This document shows, in pieces, positions 1 to 5,981 of a stretch of DNA of 6,466 bases (its first letter is position 1; each line of letters opens with the position of its first letter). The stretch spans positions 1-6,466 of the forward strand of contig CAKZVG010000095.1 of the NCBI GenBank assembly GCA_937921835.1, in the 5' to 3' direction. The position numbers were made by a program, and so were the translations under genes. The notes beneath the pieces were generated by a model. That model ran no database searches and was not told the origin of the DNA. It saw only the letters and a program-made list of their open reading frames with translations. The stretch comes from an uncultured Bryobacteraceae bacterium. GTDB taxonomy: Bacteria; Acidobacteriota; Terriglobia; Bryobacterales; Bryobacteraceae.

Positions 1-825
1 GGTGATGGCCAGCCGGTTGTCGGTGTCGACGTTGATCTTGCGCACGCCATGCTGGATGCCGCGCTGGATCTCCTCCACCGGCACGCCGAAGGTCGGCTTC
101 AGCTTGCCGCCGTACTGGTTGATGATGTCCTGCAATTCCTGCGGCACGCTCGAGGAGCCGTGCATCACCAGGTGGGTGTCGGGCAGGCGGCGGTGGATCT
201 CTTCGAGGCGGTCCATCTTGAGCACCTCGCCGGTGGGCTTGCGGCTGAACTTGTAAGCGCCGTGGCTGGTGCCGATGGCGATGGCCAGCGCGTCCACGCC
301 GGTCTTGGCGACGAACTCCACCGCCTGGTCGGGATCGGTGACGTGTTCGAGTCCCGAACCGCCGGCGCCGTGGCCGTCCTCGATGCCGCCCAGCACGCCG
401 ATCTCACCTTCCACCGTGACGCCGCGCGCGTGCGCCATCTCCACCACCTGGCGGGTGGTTTCGACGTTGTACTCGAAGCTCGAAGGGGTCTTGCCGTCCG
501 GCATCAGCGAGCCGTCCATCATGACGCTGGTGAAGCCCATTTCGATGGCGGATTTGCAGGTTTCCGGGCTGTTACCGTGGTCCAGGTGCAGCACGGTGGG
601 GATTTCCGGGTACAGTTCGACGGCGGCGAGCATCAGGTGGTACAGGAAGCGATCCTGCGAATACGCGCGCGCCCCCCGGCTGGCTTGGATAATCACCGGC
701 GACTGGGTTTCGCGGGCAGCCTCCATGATGGCCTGGATCTGCTCCATGTTGTTGACGTTGAACGCCCCGACACCGTAACCCCCCTTGGCGGCCTCATCGA
801 GGACCTGCCGCATGGATACTAGCAT
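1..825 (-). CDS. fba: Class II fructose-1,6-bisphosphate aldolase (3' end cut off by window edge)
   Basis: This enzyme cleaves fructose-1,6-bisphosphate to dihydroxyacetone phosphate and glyceraldehyde-3-phosphate, and runs in reverse in gluconeogenesis or sugar-phosphate cycles, in the cytoplasm with a zinc ion. Reading the minus strand gives 275 uninterrupted codons from ATG at 825 to the window edge. Visible family motifs are AFNVNN (21-26), HLDHG (80-84, catalytic Asp82 and zinc ligand His83), [12 protein letters not shown] (103-114), VEGEIG (138-143), GTSHGAYK (185-192, zinc ligand His188), MHGSSS (221-226, zinc ligand His222) and KINVDTDNR (263-271), which includes the phosphate-binding NVDTD loop. 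The style matches the 'Calvin-cycle' subtype of about 330-350 residues, so roughly 60-75 residues are missing. The start is fixed by a Shine-Dalgarno sequence 7 nt upstream. The gene stands 149 bp from its upstream neighbour with its own promoter candidate, so it is probably transcribed separately. Motif residues were read from the sequence; the subtype is inferred. Confidence 0.94.
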   Translation of the reverse strand, partial: MLVSMRQVLDEAAKGGYGVGAFNVNNMEQIQAIMEAARETQSPVIIQASRGARAYSQDRFLYHLMLAAVELYPEIPTVLHLDHGNSPETCKSAIEMGFTSVMMDGSLMPDGKTPSSFEYNVETTRQVVEMAHARGVTVEGEIGVLGGIEDGHGAGGSGLEHVTDPDQAVEFVAKTGVDALAIAIGTSHGAYKFSRKPTGEVLKMDRLEEIHRRLPDTHLVMHGSSSVPQELQDIINQYGGKLKPTFGVPVEEIQRGIQHGVRKINVDTDNRLAIT

Positions 826-832
826 TTCATCT

Positions 833-838
833 CTCCTT
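833..838 (-). promoter_or_regulatory. Ribosome binding site of the aldolase gene
   Basis: AAGGAG lies 7 nt before ATG at 825. Another ATG at 830 sits only 2 nt from this site and opens a three-codon frame (Met-Lys-Cys-stop) in a different register, so the spacing decides for 825 as the aldolase start. Confidence 0.8.
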
Positions 839-910
839 GGTTTGGGATAAGTGCAAACCCGTGAAACGGACTTCGGGCCATGATTCGCGCCCGCCGCCGG
901 TTGAATCTTC

Positions 911-919
911 AGTATATCA
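911..919 (-). promoter_or_regulatory. Candidate extended -10 promoter for the aldolase gene
   Basis: The minus strand reads TGATATACT, an extended -10 (TGn) followed by TATACT, which matches five of six positions of the consensus. It is the most AT-rich patch in a GC-rich 149-bp gap. No good -35 hexamer is visible at 16-18 nt upstream, as is acceptable for an extended -10. A start near position 904 would give a leader of about 80 nt. This is a motif match only. Confidence 0.4.
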
Positions 920-947
920 GCGCGCGCCCGGCGGCACGCTCCGGAGG

Positions 948-964
948 CACCGGCTCGCCCGGTG
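948..964 (-). terminator. Hairpin just downstream of the M48 peptidase gene, possible terminator
   Basis: CACCGG and CCGGTG pair perfectly around a five-base loop, and the stem can extend by two more pairs beyond one mismatch. The structure begins about 8-10 nt after the peptidase stop codon, a typical terminator position. No run of T follows it on the minus strand, so a classical intrinsic terminator is not supported; it could instead protect the 3' end or be chance structure in GC-rich DNA. Confidence 0.25.
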
Positions 965-974
965 GCTTCCCGCC

Positions 975-1736
975 TCACGCGGCGCGGCGCAGCGCTTCGA
1001 TGCGCTCGGCGAAGGGCGGATGCGAGGAGAAATACTCGTCCAGTTCGTTCGATCCGCGTCCGGCGCGTTCCAGCCGGGCGAGCAGGCGCACGGCGGCGGC
1101 GGGGTCGAAGCCGGCGGCTTTCGCGAGCGCGGCGGCCTTGCGGTCCGCTTCGAGTTCCTGATCGCGCGAGTAGCCCTGCTTGACAAGCTGCGCCAGCAGG
1201 TGGCCAAAGGCGGGAGTCCGGGAGGCGACCGCGCTCAGGAAAGCGCCCGCCAGGTAGCGCTCGCGGGCGTGGGCAAGCAGGACGTGCGCCATCTCGTGGC
1301 TGAGGATGAAGGCGATCTCCTGCTCGTCGCGCTCGCACAGCCGCAGCAGGGAACTGGTGACGAAGATGTAGCCGCCGGGCAGCGCGTAGGCGTTCTCCTC
1401 TTCGCCGGCAATCACCTGAACGCTGAACTGCCAGGGCTGGGCCACCTTGGCGGTGAGCTTCGACGCCACCGCGGCGGTTGCCTCACGGTCCTCGGCGCCG
1501 CCCGGATGCGCCCGCAGAAACTCGCGCGCGATCTCCTGCCCGAACTCGCGCTCGGCGCGGATGATCTGCTCCTCGCCGCCGAACATCGTGGTCCAGATCC
1601 AGCGCGCCTGCCGCCATCCGGTGCGGGCGCGCCTGCCAAGCTCGTTCCCGGCGCGCGGGATCAGCTTGCCGCCGAACAGCAGCAGCACCACCAGCGCGAT
1701 GACGATAATTTCGGCGATCCCGAGACTGCGGCCCAT
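975..1736 (-). CDS. M48-family zinc metallopeptidase with TatA-like N-terminal membrane anchor
   Basis: This is a predicted membrane-bound zinc endopeptidase of 253 residues. Residues 7-20 form one short hydrophobic segment, followed by LFGGKLIP (20-27) and a basic, probably amphipathic helix (about 28-50). That order (short membrane helix, FG hinge with K-x-P, amphipathic helix) is the hallmark of TatA/TatB twin-arginine translocase subunits. The peptidase domain follows: NAYALPGG (115-122), the HEMAH zinc motif (His147, Glu148, His151), ELEAD (194-198, Glu194 as probable third zinc ligand) and [10 protein letters not shown] (237-246), all typical of M48. All catalytic residues are present, so it should be active. 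There is no lipobox or cleavable signal. Basic residues after the membrane helix (Lys24, Arg28, Arg35, Arg36, Arg38) favour a cytoplasmic peptidase domain, unlike periplasmic BepA-type M48 enzymes; this topology is inferred. It starts 7 bp after the TSUP gene and is probably coupled to it. The substrate is unknown; membrane protein quality control is a reasonable guess. Confidence 0.9.
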   Translation of the reverse strand: MGRSLGIAEIIVIALVVLLLFGGKLIPRAGNELGRRARTGWRQARWIWTTMFGGEEQIIRAEREFGQEIAREFLRAHPGGAEDREATAAVASKLTAKVAQPWQFSVQVIAGEEENAYALPGGYIFVTSSLLRLCERDEQEIAFILSHEMAHVLLAHARERYLAGAFLSAVASRTPAFGHLLAQLVKQGYSRDQELEADRKAAALAKAAGFDPAAAVRLLARLERAGRGSNELDEYFSSHPPFAERIEALRRAA

Positions 1737-1739
1737 CCG

Positions 1740-1745
1740 CCTCCT
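1740..1745 (-). promoter_or_regulatory. Ribosome binding site of the M48 gene, overlapping the upstream stop codon
   Basis: AGGAGG precedes ATG at 1736 with a short 3-nt spacer. It shares two bases with the TAG stop of the TSUP gene (1744-1746), so ribosomes finishing the permease cover the site. This arrangement suggests translational coupling. Confidence 0.65.
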
Positions 1746-2469
1746 ATTTGAACAGAAACGCGGTGGAGAGCGCCGTGAGCGCGACCACCAGCGCCTCGAA
1801 GAGCTTCTGCGGAATGTGATCCACCACCCCCCGGCCGGTCATCGCGCCCAGCACCACCGCCGGCGCCAGCAGCGCGTCGAAGGTGAGCGAATGCCGGCTG
1901 ATGAGCCCGTGCCAGGTGTAGATGGGGATCTTACTCAGGTTGATCACGAAGAAGAACCAAGCGCCAGTGGCGATGAATTCCTCTTTCGGCAGCCGCTTGC
2001 TGAGCAGGTAAAGATTCATCACTGGTCCGGCGGCGTTGGCCACCGTGGTGGCGAACCCGGCCGTGACGCCGTAGGGCGCGCCATGACTGACCCCGGATTC
2101 CCCGCCCCGCAGGCGCCGCCGGAGGTAGACACTCAGCATGGCCAGCACGATCACGCCCACCATCCAGCGCAGCGTCCGCTCGTTCAGCGAGAGCGCCACG
2201 GCTCCCAGCGCCATGCCGGCCAGCACCCACGGCGCGAGGGCGAAAAGCCTTCCGGCGGCGGCGTGCCGGCGCCAGTACAAGACCGCGAAGATGTCGGCCA
2301 CGCACAGGATCGGCAGCAGCGCGCCGGCCGCCAAACGCGCATCGCCTACCGCCAGCACCATCAACGGAACCACCAGAATGCCGAGACCGGGCACACCCGT
2401 CTTGGCCACGCCCACGAAAAAGGCGCACACCAGACCGAGCAGCCACTGCGCCAGCGGAAACCCAAGCAT
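1744..2469 (-). CDS. TSUP (TauE/SafE) family membrane permease
   Basis: This is a predicted inner-membrane permease of the TauE/SafE family, known in other bacteria for exporting sulfite, sulfoacetate or other small organosulfur anions; the substrate here cannot be told. From ATG at 2469 it has 241 residues and about seven to eight hydrophobic segments, within the family's usual size. Two half-repeats are visible: GVAKTGVPGLGILVVP near residues 20-35, and later GVTAGFATTVANAAGP followed by FFFVINLSKIPIY and a WHGL, the typical second-half TSUP signature with its conserved Asn-x-x-Lys. The frame is open further to GTG at 2532, which would add 21 residues including several charged ones before the first membrane helix. 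I prefer 2469 because family members normally begin just before helix 1, but neither start has a clear Shine-Dalgarno sequence. The stop codon overlaps the ribosome site of the M48 gene. No sulfur-metabolism gene is in view. Confidence 0.88.
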   Translation of the reverse strand: MLGFPLAQWLLGLVCAFFVGVAKTGVPGLGILVVPLMVLAVGDARLAAGALLPILCVADIFAVLYWRRHAAAGRLFALAPWVLAGMALGAVALSLNERTLRWMVGVIVLAMLSVYLRRRLRGGESGVSHGAPYGVTAGFATTVANAAGPVMNLYLLSKRLPKEEFIATGAWFFFVINLSKIPIYTWHGLISRHSLTFDALLAPAVVLGAMTGRGVVDHIPQKLFEALVVALTALSTAFLFK

Positions 2470-2559
2470 GGGGAGCAAGTGAAGGTGAACTTCCAGCGTA
2501 ACATGGCGCGGCGCCGGCTCCCTTGGCGTCACAGTCAGGAGTTGAAACCGGCTATATTT

Positions 2560-2580
2560 ACCGCGCCGTTCCCGCTACGC
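2560..2580. repeat. 21-bp perfect direct repeat, copy 1
   Basis: These 21 bases are identical, in the same orientation, to 5961-5981. This copy lies in the gap between the receptor stop codon and the TSUP gene, 30 bp after the receptor stop. Identity ends exactly at both sides, although weaker similarity (CCGG plus GCG on the minus strand) continues beyond one edge. Confidence 0.8.
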
Positions 2581-2610
2581 TCCGGGTTCACGCCCCGCGG
2601 GCTGGCGCAT

Positions 2611-5600
2611 TCAGAAGGTAAGCTTCATCCCCACCTGCGCCGTGCGCGCCGGGCGGCTGGTGGAGGAAATCACGCCGAAGCCGGGGCCGCCGAGCGCCCG
2701 GCCCGGGTCCTCGAGATTCACCCGGTTGAGCGAGTTGAAGGCTTCCAACCGCACCTGCACGTTGTAGCGCTCCATGAACTTGTGGTTCTTCATGAGCGAC
2801 AGGTCAAGGTTCGCCACACCCGGCCCGGTAAGGACCGCCCGGCCCGCCGTCCCAAACGTGAACGGATCCGGCGCCACCGCCGCCGAGGTGTCGAAGTACC
2901 GCCCGATGGTGCGCTCGGACTTCGGCAGGGCGGGATCGCGCAGCAGGTGCACCCGCTGCACTCCGTTAAAGGCGTTGGTGGTATTGGTCTGCGTCACCAG
3001 ACCGTCGGGCGAACCGCTCTGCAAGGTCAGGATCGCTCCCAACCCCCAACCGCCCAGCACCATCGCCAGCGGCCCGCTGTTGAGCCAAGGGCGCCCTTTG
3101 CCCCAAGGCAGTTCGTAGGTCGAGGAATAGACCAGGCGGTTCCGGACGTCGTTTCCCGAAAGCGCTTTCTCCGCCCGCCGGTTGTACAGATCCTGCATTC
3201 CTCCCACCGCCCCGAGTTCCTGGTTTGAGGTGACGTCGTCGATGAACTTGGAGAAGGTGTAATTCAACAGAAAGTTCAATCCGGAAGAGAACCGCTTCTC
3301 GATCTTGGCGTTCGCGCCGTGATAGGACGAGTTGCCCCAGAACGGGCGGTTCACGGTGACATTGCCGTACTGCGGGAATGGCCGCCGGATCTGCGCGTTG
3401 CCCGGTCCCATCCGCGATGGATGGACCTGGTTGATGCTGACGTTCGGTCCGGGCAGCTTGCGTCCCACGTTGCCCACATAGCTCAGCTCCACCACGGTCA
3501 GCCAGGGCAGTTCGCGCTGCACGGCCAGGTTCCACTGCTGGTTGTAGCCGATCCGGCGGTTTTCGTCGTTGAAGTCGGGCGCGAAGCGCACCGCCTGGCC
3601 GACCCGGACCGCCCCATAGCCGGGCCCCAGTTCGGGCCGCGAGGTGCTCGGAAACCCATTGCGCAGCAGGAAGGCCGGCGTGATGCTGTTGTCCGGCGAC
3701 GAGAACGAGCCGGAGGTCTCGAAGCCCGCGCTGGTATTGTTGCTTCCCGGCAGCGGAGGACCGAAGTAGATGCCGTAACCGCCGCGAATCACCGTACGCG
3801 GGAGAAAAGCCGGCTGCCAGGCGAAGCCGAAGCGCGGCATGTAGTTGTTGTAGTCGCCCTTGTATAGCGACCGCGAATAGCCGTCGCGATTGGCGAAGGT
3901 CACGATGCCGGGCGTGCCGGAAACCGGGTTGATCTTGCTGGAGTCGAAGCCGCTCAAGCGGTCGTTGGCGTCGAAGCGCGGAGTGTGCGTTTCCCATCGC
4001 AAACCGAGGTTCAGGGTGAAGTTCCGCGTCACCTTCCAATCATCCTGGAGGAAGTAGGCCCAGTACTTGGCCCGCCGGTCCAGTTCGTCGGTGTAGCGCA
4101 CCTCGCCGGAACTGACGAAACCGGTCAGCAGGGAGGCGAAGGCGTTGCCGGTGTTGGCCACGCCCGGTTGCGCCGTCCCGAGAATCGCGAAGCCGAGCTG
4201 GCCGGAAATCAGTTGGTAGAAATTGTCGACGTTTCGCGCCAGCCGCGACTCGCCGCCGAAACGTAACGAGTGCGAGCCGCGGAAAACCGACAGGGCGTTG
4301 ACGATGTGCGTATCTCGTATCGGTTTCTGAATCCGCTCCTGAGTGCCGGCGCCCAGGGAAGCGTAGCCGCCCACGTTCACGCGCGGAAAGGCGCGGTCGC
4401 TGACACCTTTGAGTCCCAGCTTGGAGGGCCATCCCTGGTCCAGCCCCAACGAGGCGTTGTGGAAGCGGCGCGGCTGGTAGTTGAAGCGGAAGTCATTCAC
4501 CACGGCCGGCGAGAAGCTGTGAAACTCGGTGAACAGAAAGCTGTAGGCTCTGCGGTTCTGGACGTTGCCGTTGGGGTCGGCGGCCGCGGTTGGAAACACC
4601 GGCTGGTTGTTGGTCGGAAAGTCGTGCACGATGATGCGCGCCGAGAGCCGGTCCTTCTCGCTGAGGTGATGGTCCACCTTGGTGGTGGAGGTGGTGATGT
4701 TGAGCGCGTTCGAATTGGCGGCGTTCCAGTTGTTGGCGCCCGCCAGGTTGACCGGCGGACGGTTTGGCGCCGGGTAGTGGGAGGCGATGTTCACACCTAC
4801 CGGATCGAGGCGCGCGGCCGGAATGACATTGCCCGGAAACTGCGTGCGCACGATTTGTGAGGGATTGGCCGGATTCGGCGCGCCCGACAGCGGATCGTAG
4901 ATCCGGATCAGCGCGCCGGCGGCGGTCAGCGTCTGTGAGAAATCGCCCTTCACCTGTTCCGGCGTGGGCACGGTGAGCGTGCGGACGTTCGACAGGCGCT
5001 GCCGCTGGAACTCCAGGTTGGTGAAGTAGAAGGTCTTGTTCCGGATGACCGGCCCGCCCACGGCGCCGCCGAAAGCGTTCCAGCGCAGGGGCGGGCGCGA
5101 ACTGGCGAAGAAGTTGCGCGCGTTCAGCTTGTCGTTGCGAAAGTACTCGTAGAGCAGCCCGGTGACGTTGTTGCTCCCCGAACGCGTGGTCATGGCGATG
5201 ACCCCCGCGCCGGAGTTGCCGAACTCCGCCGAGTAGGTGCTCTGCTGCACGCGGATCTCCTGCACCGCCTCCACCGGCGGGTTGAAGAGCGCCTGCGGCA
5301 CTTCGAGCGCGATGTTTGAGGCGTTCACGCCGTCAATCAGCCATTGCTGCGAGTCGCTGCGCGAACCGGCGATGGCATAGCGCGGGCGGATCACGTCGCC
5401 GGCGATGTAAACGGCGTGCCCCATCAGGGCCATGATCTCGCCCACGCGGCGGTTGTTGAGCGGCATGTCGACGATGGAGCGGTTCTCGATGAACTGGCCC
5501 ACCGTCGAGGTCTCGGATTCGAGCAGGGGCGCTTCGCCCGTCACCACGAGCCGCTCGTCCACCTGGCCGAGTTGCAGCGTGATGTCGAGGCGCGTGACGC

Positions 5601-5907
5601 GCCCGAGTTCGAGCACAATGCCTGTCCGGCTGGATCCTTTGAAGCCGGCGGCGTCCGTGGTCAGAGTGTAACGCCCCGGGTTCAGCAGCGGGAACGTGTA
5701 CTCTCCCTGGCTGCTGCTAGAGGTGGTCATCACCACGCCGGTGTCCTCGTTGGTCAGGCCCAGCTTGACATCCGCCACGCGGGCGCCGGCCGGGTCGAAG
5801 ACGATGCCGGTAAGGGTTGCGGTGCTGAGCTGCGCGCCAAGCGGCGCGGCGGCCCAGAGAACGGTCAGCAGATACGCGGCGGCGTACCGGATCCTGTGGG
5901 TTTTCAA
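2611..5907 (-). CDS. Oar-like TonB-dependent outer-membrane receptor with carboxypeptidase-regulatory-like domain
   Basis: This is a predicted outer-membrane beta-barrel of 1,098 residues that imports or binds an unknown ligand, energised through TonB. Residues 1-25 are a signal peptide (basic start, hydrophobic core, cleavage likely after PLGA). Residues about 28-115 form a carboxypeptidase-regulatory-like beta-sandwich (TLTGIVFDPAGARV, then GEYTFPLLNPGRYTL). DERLVVTGEAP (117-127) resembles a TonB box. A plug domain follows to about 245, with LIDGVNAS (190-197), VQEIRVQQS (215-223) and YSAEFGNSGAGVI (225-237), sequences typical of the receptors that are heavily duplicated in Acidobacteria. 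The rest is barrel, ending in Phe as outer-membrane proteins do. The start is TTG at 5907, supported by GGGAGG 6 nt upstream; the signal peptide begins correctly there. The frame is intact. No SusD partner follows, so it is not a classical Bacteroidetes SusCD pair. It has its own -10 box. Paralogue count and ligand cannot be judged from this window. Confidence 0.93.
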   Translation of the reverse strand: MKTHRIRYAAAYLLTVLWAAAPLGAQLSTATLTGIVFDPAGARVADVKLGLTNEDTGVVMTTSSSSQGEYTFPLLNPGRYTLTTDAAGFKGSSRTGIVLELGRVTRLDITLQLGQVDERLVVTGEAPLLESETSTVGQFIENRSIVDMPLNNRRVGEIMALMGHAVYIAGDVIRPRYAIAGSRSDSQQWLIDGVNASNIALEVPQALFNPPVEAVQEIRVQQSTYSAEFGNSGAGVIAMTTRSGSNNVTGLLYEYFRNDKLNARNFFASSRPPLRWNAFGGAVGGPVIRNKTFYFTNLEFQRQRLSNVRTLTVPTPEQVKGDFSQTLTAAGALIRIYDPLSGAPNPANPSQIVRTQFPGNVIPAARLDPVGVNIASHYPAPNRPPVNLAGANNWNAANSNALNITTSTTKVDHHLSEKDRLSARIIVHDFPTNNQPVFPTAAADPNGNVQNRRAYSFLFTEFHSFSPAVVNDFRFNYQPRRFHNASLGLDQGWPSKLGLKGVSDRAFPRVNVGGYASLGAGTQERIQKPIRDTHIVNALSVFRGSHSLRFGGESRLARNVDNFYQLISGQLGFAILGTAQPGVANTGNAFASLLTGFVSSGEVRYTDELDRRAKYWAYFLQDDWKVTRNFTLNLGLRWETHTPRFDANDRLSGFDSSKINPVSGTPGIVTFANRDGYSRSLYKGDYNNYMPRFGFAWQPAFLPRTVIRGGYGIYFGPPLPGSNNTSAGFETSGSFSSPDNSITPAFLLRNGFPSTSRPELGPGYGAVRVGQAVRFAPDFNDENRRIGYNQQWNLAVQRELPWLTVVELSYVGNVGRKLPGPNVSINQVHPSRMGPGNAQIRRPFPQYGNVTVNRPFWGNSSYHGANAKIEKRFSSGLNFLLNYTFSKFIDDVTSNQELGAVGGMQDLYNRRAEKALSGNDVRNRLVYSSTYELPWGKGRPWLNSGPLAMVLGGWGLGAILTLQSGSPDGLVTQTNTTNAFNGVQRVHLLRDPALPKSERTIGRYFDTSAAVAPDPFTFGTAGRAVLTGPGVANLDLSLMKNHKFMERYNVQVRLEAFNSLNRVNLEDPGRALGGPGFGVISSTSRPARTAQVGMKLTF

Positions 5908-5912
5908 GGCTA

Positions 5913-5932
5913 ACCTCCCAACACAGGGAGAT
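5913..5932 (-). promoter_or_regulatory. Hairpin covering the receptor's ribosome binding site
   Basis: On the minus strand CTCCC (5926-5930) pairs with GGGAG (5915-5919) around a six-base loop; one G-T and one A-T pair extend the stem to seven. The right arm contains the Shine-Dalgarno GGGAGG (5914-5919), which sits 6 nt before the TTG start and fixes it. The left arm directly abuts the -10 box, so it would be transcribed only if initiation is close to the box. The inverted repeat could act in RNA, as a DNA operator, or be coincidental. Confidence 0.5.
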
Positions 5933-5936
5933 TATA
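5931..5936 (-). promoter_or_regulatory. Consensus -10 box (TATAAT) for the receptor gene
   Basis: The minus strand reads AGAGTATAATCTCC, a perfect -10 hexamer in a 68-bp GC-rich gap. No convincing -35 is found at 16-19 nt upstream, where the sequence is GC-rich (GTGCGC-like). Initiation 6-8 nt downstream would give a short leader of about 16-18 nt before the TTG start, just enough to contain the Shine-Dalgarno sequence. Confidence 0.5.
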
Positions 5937-5951
5937 CTCTTCCCGCCTCTT

Positions 5952-5967
5952 GCGCGCACCACCGCGC
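5952..5967 (-). other. Short GC hairpin between the oxidoreductase and receptor genes
   Basis: GCGCG (5963-5967) and CGCGC (5952-5956) pair around a six-base loop, 9 nt after the oxidoreductase stop codon on the minus strand. It partly overlaps the second 21-bp repeat. No T-run follows, so it is at best a weak terminator. Confidence 0.25.
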
Positions 5968-5981
5968 CGTTCCCGCTACGC
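5961..5981. repeat. 21-bp perfect direct repeat, copy 2
   Basis: Identical to 2560-2580 and in the same orientation. This copy overlaps the end of the oxidoreductase gene: its TAG (5976-5978) is that gene's stop codon, and the last alanine codon is also inside the repeat. Confidence 0.8.

Noticed and set aside
49..822. A 257-codon open frame on the plus strand
   Set aside because: It is the complement of the aldolase coding region, whose minus-strand product has all the zinc-binding and catalytic motifs.
2470..2532. GTG start giving a 262-residue TSUP protein
   Set aside because: The extra 21 residues are polar and unlike family N-termini, and no Shine-Dalgarno sequence supports GTG at 2532. 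It is not excluded, because ATG at 2469 lacks one too.
2551..2560. AT-rich patch (TAAATATAGC on the minus strand) as a promoter for the TSUP gene
   Set aside because: The best hexamer, TATAGC, matches only four of six -10 positions and there is no -35; it is too weak to list as a promoter.
2590..2613. CCCGCGGG palindrome after the receptor stop as a terminator
   Set aside because: It is a self-complementary 8-mer without room for a loop and without a following T-run; such palindromes are expected in GC-rich DNA.
1447..3228. A 593-codon open frame on the plus strand
   Set aside because: It runs antisense across three well-supported minus-strand genes, its composition is rich in Arg, His, Gln and Pro as expected for a GC-rich shadow frame, and it shows no recognisable domain.
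2966..4039. A 357-codon minus-strand frame inside the receptor gene
   Set aside because: It overlaps the receptor in another register; the receptor frame is continuous and carries clear domain motifs, so there is no frameshift to explain.
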